A DNA stretch of 64,000 bases from Palsa-147 sp963771905 (GCA_963771905.1 CAVYVI010000011.1:1-64000), one strand, 5' to 3'. Counted from the first letter of the stretch, positions 8,412 through 17,531 are shown. Program-made: numbers and translations. The notes: a model not told the origin generated them from the sequence alone.

Positions 8412-9104
8412 GTGATCATCACCGAATCGCCGGACCTTCTCGCCGTCTCGCTGAGGAACTCCGAGCTGCATGTGAAGGAACTTGAGTCGAGTCTCCTCGC
8501 GCAGCGCAGTGCGGTGATCTGCGCTTTCACTCAGCTTCTCGATCTGAAGGATCTCAACACGGGCGTGCACAGCACGCGTCTCGCGGAATGGGGATTGCGC
8601 GTGGGCCAGGAGCTCGGACTGGAAGAACTGGCCCTTCAAGATCTCGAGGCCGCCGCGCTTCTTCACGACATCGGCAAAGTTGGAATTCCCGACGCTATTC
8701 TTCGCAAGCCCGCGCGCCTCGATCCGGACGAATACGCCCTCATGAAAAAACATCCGGAATTTGGCTGGGCAGTCTTGCATATGCTGCCGGGTTTCGAGCG
8801 CGCCGCGCTCCACATCCTGCATCATCACGAATCATTCGACGGCACCGGATATCCCGCCTCGCTGAAGGGCTCCGAAATTCCCATCGCCTCGCGCATTGTT
8901 TCCGTCATCGATGCCTTCGACGCCATGGTTTCCTCCCGCCCGTATCGAAAGGGACTCCCGCTCGAAGAAGCCGTCCGCCGCCTGAAAATCGCGAGCGGCA
9001 CGCAGTTCGATCCTGTCGTCGTCGATTCTTTCCTCTCCTTCGCCCAAGCGGAACTGGACACAGTGTTTGCCGCCGCCGGCACTTCCGTCGCCTCCGCTCT
9101 GTAG
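8412..9104 (+). CDS. HD-GYP domain protein, c-di-GMP phosphodiesterase
   Basis: 230 residues from GTG 8412, 26 nt after the subtilase. A short N-terminal helix (about residues 10-35, no receiver domain) precedes the HD domain with His85-Asp86 in LLHDIGKVGIP, HHHE further on, and the GYP signature DGTGYP. Metal ligands and the GYP loop are intact, so hydrolysis of c-di-GMP is expected. Lacking a sensor domain, it may act constitutively or through a partner. Close spacing suggests cotranscription with the subtilase; a c-di-GMP link to the locus is possible but unproven. Confidence 0.9.
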   Translation: MIITESPDLLAVSLRNSELHVKELESSLLAQRSAVICAFTQLLDLKDLNTGVHSTRLAEWGLRVGQELGLEELALQDLEAAALLHDIGKVGIPDAILRKPARLDPDEYALMKKHPEFGWAVLHMLPGFERAALHILHHHESFDGTGYPASLKGSEIPIASRIVSVIDAFDAMVSSRPYRKGLPLEEAVRRLKIASGTQFDPVVVDSFLSFAQAELDTVFAAAGTSVASAL

Positions 9105-9283
9105 CACTCCGCCCACTCGATCACCTCGCCCGAACCGCTCCGTTGAAATTTTCCCGGACGATCCAGATTTAAGGCAGTAACAAAAGGCGTGGAGTACCGC
9201 GCGCCTCTCTCTCAAAATTCACGACGCGGCTGATGGGACCGAGAATGATTCACTCGATGCGGTAAGCTTTCGTCGGAGTTTCC

Positions 9284-9592
9284 ATGTATGGCGTCGCTGC
9301 AGGCGGATCAATTGATGTGCAAGAACTGCGCGTACGTTTGCGGCGGATGACGGACGACCAACTTCGAAGCTACGGAAAAGCATCCGCCTCCATGTGCACA
9401 CCCAAAGCAAATCTCGATGACCCGCCGCGAGAAGTGTTTCTGATGCAACTACACGAAGCCGGCACTGAATGGCGTCGGCGCAGATCTTACTCGGTGCATG
9501 CGATTGAATGGCGCGGAATTTTCTCCAGCGCGCAGAGAGAGTCCAATAAAACCTTCACTTTAGCTTCGCGCACTCCGCCTTACCTTGCTTGA
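9284..9592 (+). CDS. Small hypothetical protein, possibly island-borne
   Basis: 102 residues. The central block MTDDQLRSYGKASASMCTP...PPREVFLMQLHEAGTEWRRRR resembles a small soluble protein I associate with acidobacterial genomes, often near integrases; no function is known. The tail after WRRRR looks unrelated and may be readthrough into scar DNA. It lies just before a broken integrase and a tRNA gene, which fits a mobile-element remnant. No clear ribosome-binding site is visible, so it may no longer be expressed. Confidence 0.5.
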   Translation: MYGVAAGGSIDVQELRVRLRRMTDDQLRSYGKASASMCTPKANLDDPPREVFLMQLHEAGTEWRRRRSYSVHAIEWRGIFSSAQRESNKTFTLASRTPPYLA

Positions 9593-9604
9593 GATTCGGA
9601 GTGA

Positions 9605-10227
9605 CCGGGCGAGCTTCTTTTTCACCAGGCGGAACGCAGTGGCGATGCGGTCAAGAATCCCGTCATCGGAATCGCGATGTTTCGCGAACCACTCGACTCG
9701 ATGCGCGTACTTACGTTTGAAGAGCAGGCGGCTTATCTGGCACACCCGAGCCAGCCATTGCGCGACATCGCGGAAATCATGCTTGATACAGGAATGCGAC
9801 CGGAAGAAGTTTTTCGTATTCGTGTTGAAAACATCGACTTTAGGCAGAAAACGATTTTCAATCCGTTTGGCAAGACGAAAGCTGCACGGCGGACAATTCC
9901 ATTGACTCAAAAGGTTGTCGCGATACTGAGAAAGCGGTCAAGAAAGCAGCGCGAACGGAGACTCCGTTCGTATTTGCCGCTCCTCACGACGTTCAAAAGC
10001 CGATTGGCAGCGTGAAGAAAGCGCACCGAGGGGCTGTTCAGCGAGCCGGAATCAACGGACATCTTCGGCTATCTGACCTTCGGCACAAATTTGCGACGCG
10101 AACAGTGGCGTCTGGCGCGGATTTACCAACGCTCAGCGCAATACTGGGGCACGCGAGCATTCTGATGACGATGCGGTATGTTCATCCGGCGGCGGAACAG
10201 AAACGGGCTGTGATTGAGAAGTTCTAA
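9605..10227 (+). pseudogene. Broken tyrosine recombinase (integrase) remnant
   Basis: Only the catalytic half is left and no start codon fits. One frame reads ...FHQAERSG..VKNPV..EPLDSMRVLTFEEQAAYL...DTGMRPEEVFRI...GKTKAARRTIPL, which includes the first catalytic Arg and the Lys. The frame shifts near 9935-9950; the next frame continues TPFVFAAPHDVQKP..VKKAHRGAVQRAGI...LSDLRHKFATR...LGHAS...MRYVHP, with the second Arg, the His and the Tyr. The HxxR His is Ser here. The N-terminal DNA-binding region is absent. It ends about 120 bp from the 3' end of tRNA-Ala, a classic integration site, so this is most likely the scar of an old genomic island. Confidence 0.85.
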
Positions 10228-10348
10228 CAATTTCGCGAGCAAGGCGTCATCGCCGCCGAGACTGAGCAGAATCAGAGGGTCACTACATAAAGTCGCCACA
10301 GCGGGATTCGTGAACTGATGCGGGCATCCCGTAAGTTATTGAAAGAAT

Positions 10349-10424
10349 TGGTGGACGTGACCGGGATCGAACCGGCGACCCCCTGCTTGCAAAGCAGGTG
10401 CTCTCCCAGCTGAGCTACACGCCC
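10349..10424 (-). tRNA. tRNA-Ala (anticodon UGC)
   Basis: Read on the minus strand it starts GGGCGTGTAGCTCAG and closes its acceptor stem with CACGTCC. The D arm, anticodon stem CCTGC/GCAGG with loop TTTGCAA (anticodon TGC) and T arm with GGTTCGATCC are all present, and CCA is encoded at the 3' end. The body is 73 nt plus CCA. The 3' end faces the integrase remnant. The gene decodes GCA and wobble alanine codons. Confidence 0.97.
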
Positions 10425-10619
10425 ACGGACCAAGCTGGAATGATTCTAAGACACTTCGGGCCGTTCCGCATGCCCTTGCTTCGCAAAATCACCACACGGA
10501 GTGAACTTCTACGCGGAAACGCTTTCAGCGACGCGTGCCGTCGACATGAAACAAAAAGGTCTTCGGTCAGGCGGCTTGGCGGGCCGTATCTATAAAGATG
10601 CGCGCGTTTCTTATCGCTT

Positions 10620-11279
10620 TCATAGAACCGTTTTCTCTAACCGCTCCCGGAAGTAATCTTTCCAACTTTCAGGCAATGCTGCGACTCGCAAGGCACGACG
10701 CGCCGAGGCGATGTCGTCAGTGCTGAACCTTTTTGCAATATACAGCCGCGTGATTTCAGAGATTGAGATGGCGTTCGGGTCTCGGGCAATCAACTCGATC
10801 GAATCGCCGGCGCCGACTTCTCCTTCGCGGGTGACGCCGAGATAGAAGCCCGTCCGGCCGCTGGCGAGAAATCGTTTCACCATGTCGTCGGATTGAAATC
10901 GGATACCAAGCTTGTAGCAAGGAAGGCGAGGCTGCGTCACGATCACTTCTGCGGAGCCGACGGAAAACCGGTCGCCGAGATGGACTGAGTTTTCCAGCAT
11001 TCCATCGGTCGTGAAATTTTCACCAAAAATAGCGAGTGGCAATTCTCGGCCTGGCAATTCGTTTTTCCAGAACTCGTAGTGTGCGAGCGGATAGCAGTAA
11101 ACAGCCTTGCGCTCGCCTCCGTGGACGGTGAGGTCAGCCTGACGATCGCCGTCCAAATTCAGCTTGCGCAATGCGACGCGGCCTTTGACCGGCTGCTTGA
11201 AGATCCCCGTCGTAACAGTCTGCCCGTGCCACGTAACCTCGCGTGGAAGTCCGGCATTCACTGAAACGAGCTTTATCAT
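10620..11279 (-). CDS. MOSC domain protein (YiiM-like)
   Basis: 219 residues from ATG 11279 (MIKLVSVNAG, which matches the family N-terminus); an in-frame ATG at 11297 would add six residues, and neither has a strong ribosome-binding site. The MOSC barrel has the conserved block DLTVHGGERKAVYCYP, then GENFTTDG and the Cys of QPRLPCYKLG that in the family contacts sulfur or molybdenum cofactor. A three-helix C-terminal bundle (ISEITRLYIAKRF...) is as in YiiM. Members handle molybdenum-cofactor sulfur transfer or reduce N-hydroxylated compounds. It follows the oxidoreductase gene in the same direction. Confidence 0.85.
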   Translation of the reverse strand: MIKLVSVNAGLPREVTWHGQTVTTGIFKQPVKGRVALRKLNLDGDRQADLTVHGGERKAVYCYPLAHYEFWKNELPGRELPLAIFGENFTTDGMLENSVHLGDRFSVGSAEVIVTQPRLPCYKLGIRFQSDDMVKRFLASGRTGFYLGVTREGEVGAGDSIELIARDPNAISISEITRLYIAKRFSTDDIASARRALRVAALPESWKDYFRERLEKTVL

Positions 11280-11312
11280 TCGCTGATCCGTTTCCATCCG
11301 TTTGCGAGAGCA

Positions 11313-12275
11313 CTAAGGAACGAGGACGATCTTGCCGAAGGCGCCGGGCTCGAGAATTTCCCTATGCGCGCGAGCAGCTTCGGCGAGCGGCAGCTCTTTC
11401 CCGACGACAGGCCGCAGCGTGCCATTCTCGAGTCCCGCGACAAGTCCCGCGTGGATTTCTTTTTCTTCGGCTTCGCTGATGCCCCACAGAGTAAACCCAT
11501 GTATCGAACTACGGCGCAACATGGTGTCGCGCGGCGTGATGGTCGCATCGCCGCGGCTGCCGATTACGATCACGCGGCCATGAGTAGCGAGGAGCTTCAG
11601 ATCCTGCGCGAGATTGACATTGGCGAGCATCTCCAGAATGACGTCGACGCCCTGCCCGCCCGTCGCTTTCAGAATCTGCTCGAGGTGGCCCGGCTGGGCG
11701 TGATTGAAAACGTGGTGCGCGCCTTCGCGCTTCGCCAGCTCGAGTCCTTTTTCGGTCCCGGCCGTGCCCAGTACGATCAGGCCGATGGCGCGAGCGAGCT
11801 GGACGGCTGCGATGCCCACGCCGCCGCTGGCACCGTGAATCAGCACGGTTTCACCGGCGCGAACTCGCGTGGACTGGTACAACGCATGGTACGCCGTGCC
11901 GTACGGCACCCAAACTCCAGCTCCCTGCGCGTACGAAATTTTCGCCGGAAGCGGATGCACCTGGCTCTCGAGAGTGAGTGCATATTCCGCGTACGCACCG
12001 GTCAGCGTCTTCGCGGTATACACTCGATCGCCCGGCTTCACAGCCTTCACACCTTCGCCGACAGCTTCGACTGTGCCCGCCCCATCCGACCCGGGCGTGT
12101 ACGGCAACGGCGGCTTGACGGAGTACGTACCGTTGCGCATGTAGGTGTCATATGGATTCACACCCGCTGCGTGAATGCGCACCAGAACCTGGCCCGTGGC
12201 GGGACGCGGGGTTGGGACTTCTTCGAGTTTCAGAACTTCGGGACCGCCGAACTCATGAACAAGTATGGCCTTCAT
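11313..12275 (-). CDS. Zinc-independent quinone oxidoreductase (MDR family, QOR/zeta-crystallin type)
   Basis: 320 residues from ATG 12275 (MKAILVHEFGGPEVL). The GroES-like N-domain includes HAAGVNPYDTYMRNG and TPGSDGAGTV but lacks the zinc ligands of alcohol dehydrogenases. The Rossmann part has the NADPH motif GASGGVGIAAVQLA (about residues 145-160). These cytosolic enzymes reduce quinones or enones with NADPH. The stop is about 30 nt before the MOSC gene start, so the two may form an operon. Confidence 0.92.
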   Translation of the reverse strand: MKAILVHEFGGPEVLKLEEVPTPRPATGQVLVRIHAAGVNPYDTYMRNGTYSVKPPLPYTPGSDGAGTVEAVGEGVKAVKPGDRVYTAKTLTGAYAEYALTLESQVHPLPAKISYAQGAGVWVPYGTAYHALYQSTRVRAGETVLIHGASGGVGIAAVQLARAIGLIVLGTAGTEKGLELAKREGAHHVFNHAQPGHLEQILKATGGQGVDVILEMLANVNLAQDLKLLATHGRVIVIGSRGDATITPRDTMLRRSSIHGFTLWGISEAEEKEIHAGLVAGLENGTLRPVVGKELPLAEAARAHREILEPGAFGKIVLVP

Positions 12276-12537
12276 CGTGAAGCCTCCAGAGCATTTGACT
12301 GCCGCGCCATTTCAGCTCGAACAATATCCGGAAAGTGAAACGCACCGGCCATTGGATGAAACGGGCACTCCTCTTGATGCGCTTCTTTTCGAGAAATCCG
12401 TTCCGATGAAAAACTGGCACGCCGCCGTACACGGATTTTATCTGAAACCATCCCCGATCATTCGGCGGAACATATAACACTTCGGCGGATTTGGGCGATA
12501 ATCCGCACGATGAATCGACGCACGAAGGAGAATCTCG

Positions 12538-13014
12538 ATGAATCCCTCTGAGGTGATGATTCTGGCGTTTCTGATTGGCGTCGTCGCCGGCTTGCGTTCG
12601 CTCACCGCGCCCGCCGTCGTTTCCTGGGCCGCTCATCGGAACTGGCTTAACCTGCACAATACGCCGCTTTCCTTCATGGGCTCGGCCGCCGCCGTCGTTA
12701 TATTCATTCTGCTGGCTCTCGCCGAATTGGTTGCCGACCAGCTCCCTTCGACCCCCAGCCGCACAAAGCCACCAGGTCTGATTGCACGGATCGTTCTCGG
12801 CGGCCTGTCAGGCGCGGGCGTCGCGCTGGCGGGAGCTCAATCCATCGCGCTTGGCGCCGGCTTGGGGGTGGTTGGCGGCGTTGCTGGCGCGTTTGGAGGC
12901 TACCGAGTTCGCACGCGCCTCGTGAAAGCTCTCAAGGTGCCTGACTTCGTCATCGCTTGTTTGGAGGACGTGGTGGCGATTGGCGGAGGCCTCTTGATTG
13001 TGTCGCGATTCTAA
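12538..13014 (+). CDS. DUF4126 family membrane protein
   Basis: 158 residues, preceded by GAAGGAGA at a good distance. Four or five hydrophobic segments: residues 6-24, 48-68, 84-104, 107-120 and 138-156. The start (ILAFLIGVVAGLRSLTAPAVVSWAA) and the Gly-rich segment LGAGLGVVGGVAGAFGGYRVR match DUF4126, whose function is unknown. The 260 bp upstream (12276-12537) is a divergent promoter region with no convincing ORF. Confidence 0.85.
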   Translation: MNPSEVMILAFLIGVVAGLRSLTAPAVVSWAAHRNWLNLHNTPLSFMGSAAAVVIFILLALAELVADQLPSTPSRTKPPGLIARIVLGGLSGAGVALAGAQSIALGAGLGVVGGVAGAFGGYRVRTRLVKALKVPDFVIACLEDVVAIGGGLLIVSRF

Positions 13015-13150
13015 GCGCGCACTCCCCACATCCGTTCGGTGCGGGCGAAAACAAGGAGCTAAAACAGCACCCGCAAATCACTTTCCGCGAGCTAGGTTCT
13101 CTGGTAGCATCAATCTTTGCCTGTTTAACAATCTCCCAGCTGGAGCAGCC

Positions 13151-13342
13151 ATGGCACTCGCATGTGAAATCTGCGGCAAGAAGCCGCGTTACGGAAACAC
13201 CATCAGCCACGCGCACAATGTCACGCGGCGCCGGTGGAATCCAAATCTTCGCCGCGTCAAGGCGGTCATCAAGGGCGTCCACAAGCATTTGCGCGTTTGC
13301 ACCGCGTGCATCCGCGCCGGCCGTGTCACCAAGGCCGCGTGA
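13151..13342 (+). CDS. rpmB: 50S ribosomal protein L28
   Basis: 63 residues: MALACEICGKKPRYGN, ISHAHNVTRRRW and the C-terminal CTACIRAGRV. The CxxC pairs (CEIC and CTAC) show the zinc-binding form of L28. The ATG at 13151 is chosen because the upstream in-frame extension is not conserved in the family. It stands alone between DUF4126 and the PpiC lipoprotein. Confidence 0.97.
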   Translation: MALACEICGKKPRYGNTISHAHNVTRRRWNPNLRRVKAVIKGVHKHLRVCTACIRAGRVTKAA

Positions 13343-13379
13343 ACCCGGTACACCGGCCACCCCGCGGAGGGATCCTCTT

Positions 13380-14423
13380 TTGAACCGAAAACCGGCCATC
13401 CTCGCGCTGCTTCTGGTCTGCGCATTCGCGACGTCTTGCAGACGCCAGGAAATTGCGCCAGGGCCGGACGTGTGGGCCGTCGTAAACGGCCACGAGATCC
13501 AACGCGCGGAAGTGGAAAAATATTTTCGCAGCCGGATCAATCCCGAAGCGCAGGCGCCCTCGCAAGAAGAAGCTCTTTCGCTGAAGCTCAGCATCCTCGA
13601 CGAACTCATCAACAACGAAATCCTCCTCCAGCGCGCCAACAAGATGAATCTGATCGCGAGCGACGCCGAAGTCGAGGACAAATTCACCGAGTCGAAGAGC
13701 CCTTACACCGAGGACGAATTTCAGAAGAAGCTCAAAGACGCCGGGTTGACCGTTGATGATCTGCGGAGAGACCTGCGGCGCCAGCTTTCCATTCAAAAGC
13801 TGCTGAATCGCGAAGTGGTGGCAAAGATTTCGATAACGGATCAGGACGTCGCGGACTTCTATCAGAAAAATCGCGCGCAATTCAACGTGCTCGAACCGCA
13901 GCTTCACATCGCGCAAATCGTGGTGACGCCGCGGCCCGACCCGACGATTCACAACCGCAAGAACGACAAGGCCGCGAACGAGATGGAAGCTCAGCGCAAG
14001 GTCGCGATCCTCGAGCAGAAGCTGAACGCCGGCGCGGATTTCTTCCAGCTCGCGATGGATTATTCCGAGGACAACACGAGCTCAACGGGCGGAGATCTCG
14101 GATTTCACGGTGAGTCGTCGTTCAATCAATCCGACCCCGCGCTCAAGAAGGTGGCTCTCTCGTTGCGCCCCGGAGAAGTGAGCCGGCCGATTGCGGTTCA
14201 CTCGGGCGGATATGTCATTTTGAAGTTGATCGCGAAGGAGTCCGCGGGCCAGCGCGAACTCTCGGACCCGCAGGTGCAGCAATCGATTCGCGACACGCTG
14301 CGCAATCGCAAAGAGCAATTGCTGCGCGTGGCCTACCTTGCAACTGCGCGGGATGAAGCGCACGTTGTCAATTATCTTGCCCGCCAGATTCTTGAATCTG
14401 CCGGCAAGCTTCCCGCGGACTAG
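13380..14423 (+). CDS. PpiC/SurA-type peptidyl-prolyl isomerase lipoprotein
   Basis: 347 residues from TTG 13380, preceded by GGAGGG; no later start keeps the signal sequence. The N-terminus (LNRKPAILALLLVCAFATSC) has a lipobox-like Cys about residue 20, so it is probably a lipoprotein. A SurA-like helical N-domain (VVNGHEIQRAEVEKYF...ILDELINNEILLQRA) is followed by a parvulin domain (LHIAQIVVTPRPDP..., GGDLGFHGESSF, GGYVILKLI). It should act in folding of exported or outer-membrane proteins. Confidence 0.9.
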   Translation: MNRKPAILALLLVCAFATSCRRQEIAPGPDVWAVVNGHEIQRAEVEKYFRSRINPEAQAPSQEEALSLKLSILDELINNEILLQRANKMNLIASDAEVEDKFTESKSPYTEDEFQKKLKDAGLTVDDLRRDLRRQLSIQKLLNREVVAKISITDQDVADFYQKNRAQFNVLEPQLHIAQIVVTPRPDPTIHNRKNDKAANEMEAQRKVAILEQKLNAGADFFQLAMDYSEDNTSSTGGDLGFHGESSFNQSDPALKKVALSLRPGEVSRPIAVHSGGYVILKLIAKESAGQRELSDPQVQQSIRDTLRNRKEQLLRVAYLATARDEAHVVNYLARQILESAGKLPAD

Positions 14424-14498
14424 CCGTCGAAATGGATTGCACTTCGGCGCTCGCCGACGCCTTCGAAATCGATTCCAGAGTTTTAGCGGACTGATCGC

Positions 14499-14993
14499 TT
14501 ACACGACGACGGCAAGCGCGTCTCCTGCGTTGACTGCCTGGCCTTCCGTGACGAGAAGTTTTTCGACCACTCCCGCCTTCGGCGAACGAATTTCGTTCTG
14601 CATCTTCATCGCTTCGACGACAAGCAATCCCTGACCCGCTTCGACGGCATCGCCCGTATTCACCAGCACGCGAATGATTTTTCCGGGCATGGGCGCGACA
14701 ACTTGTTGCCGCCCTTCCGCGGCGAGAGCCCCTGCACCGGGACGAAATTTTCGCGGATCAATGACCCGCGCCGTGAACTCGTGGCCGCGGCTCGTGACGC
14801 GCAGCACGGCGCCGCGCGGCTCGACGCGCGCTTCCACCGAGCGCTCGCCGATGACGAATGAATACTCGCCGTCGGTGATTTCCACCACATCCACTTCGAC
14901 GGCACGGCCGTCGATGACGCAGCGCACACGAGACCCGGCGCGGCTAATGTCGAGTTGCCGCTTGCGTCCGCCGATTTCGACGTCAAGCTTCAA
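14499..14993 (-). CDS. Biotin carboxyl carrier protein of an acyl-CoA carboxylase
   Basis: 164 residues. The C-terminal biotinyl domain (about 95-164) has APMPGKIIRVLVNTGDAV and the biotin attachment motif EAMKM. The N-terminal half (about 1-80) is a beta-rich region typical of stand-alone carriers of propionyl/methylcrotonyl-type carboxylases. It starts 24 nt after the biotin carboxylase, so the two are probably cotranscribed; the carboxyltransferase lies at 17532-19100. Confidence 0.92.
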   Translation of the reverse strand: MKLDVEIGGRKRQLDISRAGSRVRCVIDGRAVEVDVVEITDGEYSFVIGERSVEARVEPRGAVLRVTSRGHEFTARVIDPRKFRPGAGALAAEGRQQVVAPMPGKIIRVLVNTGDAVEAGQGLLVVEAMKMQNEIRSPKAGVVEKLLVTEGQAVNAGDALAVVV

Positions 14994-15017
14994 TCGCAGC
15001 TCCTGATGTAACGCAGA

Positions 15018-16541
15018 TTACCGGCGCGAAAGGCGCTCGAGTTGCTCGTGACGGCCTTCGGACTTCCACTTCGAGCCGCCACCCCCGCCATTCGACGCCG
15101 GCTGCGGCGCGCCGTTGTGCGACATGTGCCAGAGTGCAGCCGCGATCGTTGCGGCATCTTCCGTCGCGCGATCCGGCGGATTCGTACGCGAATCTTTCGA
15201 TCGCTCCAGAAATTCATCGAGCCATTTCGTGTGAATCTCGCCGCAGAAAAAATCCTTTTCCGCGAGAATGCGCTGAAAAAGCCCGACGTTCGTGCGGATG
15301 CCGCGAATATGTGTTTCCCCAAGGGCGCGCTTCAGGCGCGCAATGGCCTCGCCGCGATCCGCGCCCCACGCGATCAGTTTCGCCAACATCGGATCGTATT
15401 CGTTGAGAACGGTCCAGGAGGGATAGACGCCTCCATCCCAGCGAATTCCTGGGCCGGATGGTACTGTCAAATCGAAAATTTTCCCCGGCGACGGAAAGAA
15501 ATTGTTTTCGGGATCTTCTGCGTAAATGCGGCACTCGATCGCGTGACCATTCAGCGCGACGTCTTTCTGCTTCAGCGCCAGCCGCTCTCCGGCGGCGATA
15601 TGAATCTGGAGCTTCACGAGATCGAGCGACGTCACGGTCTCCGTCACGGGATGCTCGACTTGGAGTCGCGTATTCATCTCGAGGAAATAGAAATTGCGCG
15701 CGTCATCAACAAGAAATTCGCATGTCCCGGCATTGACGTAGCCGCCGGCGCGCGCGAGCTTGACGGCGGCCTCGCCCATCGCGCGGCGAAGCTCGGCCGT
15801 CATAACCGGCGACGGCGATTCCTCGATCACTTTCTGATAGCGGCGCTGCACCGAGCATTCGCGCTCGCCGAGATAAATCACGTGGCCGTGCTCGTCGCCG
15901 AGAATCTGGATCTCGACATGGCGCGTGCGCGTGAGATATTTTTCGAGGTATAGCCGCGCATCGCCGAATGCGTTCAATGCCTCGGAGGAAGCGTCGCGCC
16001 AGGTCGAACGCAGATCGGACTCGCGTTCGACGCGGCGCATGCCTTTGCCGCCTCCTCCCGCCACGGCCTTCAGCACCACCGGAAATCCGATGCCTCTCGC
16101 CACTTCCGCCGCGGCATCCGCGTTTTCGATGGGATCGAGCGTGCCTGGAACGGTCGGCACTCCCGCTTCACGCGCGACGTGGCGTGCCGCCGTTTTCGAT
16201 CCGAGACGTTCCATTGCTTCGGCGGAGGGGCCGATGAACTTGATTCCGGCGGCGTCGCAGGCTCGCGCCAGCGCAGGATTCTCAGCCAGAAATCCGTAGC
16301 CGGGATGAATCGCGTCGCAACCCGCCAGCTTGGCCGCGCCGATGATTCTGTCGATGACGAGATAGCTCTCGCGAGAGGGCGCCGGGCCGACCGGATAAGC
16401 TTCGTCGGCCATGCGAACGTGGAGCGAGGCTCGGTCCGCGTCGCTATAGACGGCCACTCCGGCAATGCCGAGTTCGCGGCAGGCACGCAGGATGCGCACC
16501 GCAATTTCACCGCGATTCGCGATCAGGATCTTTTTGAACAT
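15018..16541 (-). CDS. Biotin carboxylase subunit of acyl-CoA carboxylase
   Basis: 507 residues from ATG 16541 (MFKKILIANRGEIAVRI); two extra residues are possible from 16547. The ATP-grasp glycine loop GGGGKGMR, EKYL..RHVEIQ, ERECSVQRRYQK and MNTRLQVEHPVTE are all present. It carboxylates biotin on the neighbouring carrier using ATP and bicarbonate. A poorly conserved 60-residue C-terminal tail rich in Gly, Ser and Arg replaces the fused biotin domain of longer homologues. A terminator-like hairpin lies just upstream, so it probably has its own promoter. Confidence 0.94.
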   Translation of the reverse strand: MFKKILIANRGEIAVRILRACRELGIAGVAVYSDADRASLHVRMADEAYPVGPAPSRESYLVIDRIIGAAKLAGCDAIHPGYGFLAENPALARACDAAGIKFIGPSAEAMERLGSKTAARHVAREAGVPTVPGTLDPIENADAAAEVARGIGFPVVLKAVAGGGGKGMRRVERESDLRSTWRDASSEALNAFGDARLYLEKYLTRTRHVEIQILGDEHGHVIYLGERECSVQRRYQKVIEESPSPVMTAELRRAMGEAAVKLARAGGYVNAGTCEFLVDDARNFYFLEMNTRLQVEHPVTETVTSLDLVKLQIHIAAGERLALKQKDVALNGHAIECRIYAEDPENNFFPSPGKIFDLTVPSGPGIRWDGGVYPSWTVLNEYDPMLAKLIAWGADRGEAIARLKRALGETHIRGIRTNVGLFQRILAEKDFFCGEIHTKWLDEFLERSKDSRTNPPDRATEDAATIAAALWHMSHNGAPQPASNGGGGGSKWKSEGRHEQLERLSRR

Positions 16542-16602
16542 ACGCACGCGAAGGAAAGAATTCTAGCACGCATGGCGGGCCGCCCAACGGCTGCGGCGGA
16601 GC

Positions 16603-16629
16603 AGAAAGAAAGCCGGGCAGAAGCCCGGC
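16603..16629 (-). terminator. Rho-independent terminator after the CADD gene
   Basis: On the minus strand GCCGGGC-TTCT-GCCCGGC (16629-16612) forms a perfect 7-bp GC-rich hairpin followed directly by TTTCTTTCT. It sits about 60 nt after the CADD-type gene and about 60 nt before the biotin carboxylase start, so it would end the former transcript. The hairpin also resembles GC-rich REP-type repeats. Confidence 0.65.
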
Positions 16630-16688
16630 GCTCCAGATGCCTCAAGCCGAAACGATAGGATTTTCAGACGCGCGAGGAAAATTGGCCG

Positions 16689-17375
16689 CTAATTCTTAGA
16701 GGCGTTGGCGCAGCCCCGCGGATAAACGGCGTCAAGCGCGCCCCACAATGCCTTTAGCGCGCGCTCACCCGCAGCACACACGCCGACGCATTCTTCTTCC
16801 GGCCGGGCCGCGAGCCATTGGCGCCAGGAGGCGCGGTGCCGCACGTCGGCTTCCTCGTGGACGGCGAAATAGCGGAGTGCGGATTCGTCGCTGATGCCGT
16901 AGTGCCTTTTCAGCCCGGCGATTTTCTGCGTCGCGATTTCGGGGACCTGTGTTTCGTAGACGTAAAACGCCGCGACGGCCTGAGCCTTCGAGCCATTTTC
17001 CGAGAGCTCATCGAATGTGTCGAGGAGCGCCGCGATGCCCGGCAGCGGCCGCGTTGAATCCAGCGCCGCTTCCCGCGCGCCGACGGAGCCGGCGAATTGC
17101 CGCCAGAGCGCCGGATGCGGGTCCGCCGGGTCGAGTTCTTCGGCGAGATTTTCATCGACGAGCTGCCGCAGATCGCCATTCGCCCGCGAGGAAAGCTGCC
17201 TCAGATTCTCGGGAAACGCGAGCACGTGCTGGTAATACTGCTCGGCGTAAAGCGCGAGAGATTCGCGCGAAAGGGTGCCCTGAGTCCACGCGCGATAAAA
17301 CGGATGCTTCAGCAGATGGTACTTCTCAACGAGATGATCGAGGCCCGCAAGAATAGTATTGCCCTTGGTCGCCAT
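16689..17375 (-). CDS. CADD-family diiron p-aminobenzoate synthase (PqqC/TenA fold)
   Basis: 228 residues from ATG 17375, preceded by AGGAG; an earlier frame to 17417 lacks support. It follows Chlamydia CADD closely: Tyr27 in HPFY, the residue CADD sacrifices to make pABA, falls at the same number here. The metal ligands Glu80 and His87 (same 7-residue spacing), YETQVPEIA and HEEADVRH are intact. CADD proteins make p-aminobenzoate from their own Tyr in an iron/oxygen-dependent reaction, bypassing PabABC. It sits between two carboxylase genes, with its own terminator. Folate use fits the folC gene at 30373, though the two loci are unlinked. Confidence 0.85.
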   Translation of the reverse strand: MATKGNTILAGLDHLVEKYHLLKHPFYRAWTQGTLSRESLALYAEQYYQHVLAFPENLRQLSSRANGDLRQLVDENLAEELDPADPHPALWRQFAGSVGAREAALDSTRPLPGIAALLDTFDELSENGSKAQAVAAFYVYETQVPEIATQKIAGLKRHYGISDESALRYFAVHEEADVRHRASWRQWLAARPEEECVGVCAAGERALKALWGALDAVYPRGCANASKN

Positions 17376-17531
17376 GCCCACTCCTAGGAAGGACTCCCCG
17401 TAAAAAACCCGAAGCATGCTATCCCAACGCGGCGGTGAAATCCAGCAATGCTGCGCGTTCTTTTGTTCGGTCGGGCAATCCTGGCAAGGCCGCGGGGCCC
17501 GCTCGAAAGGTAAAGCCGGGGCTTCGACGAG

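Noticed and set aside
10398..10595. Plus-strand frame over tRNA-Ala
   Set aside because: Overlaps a clear tRNA on the other strand; the peptide is an artefact of tRNA sequence.
12253..12657. Minus-strand frame upstream of DUF4126
   Set aside because: Overlaps two real gene starts and has no ribosome-binding site or conserved motif.
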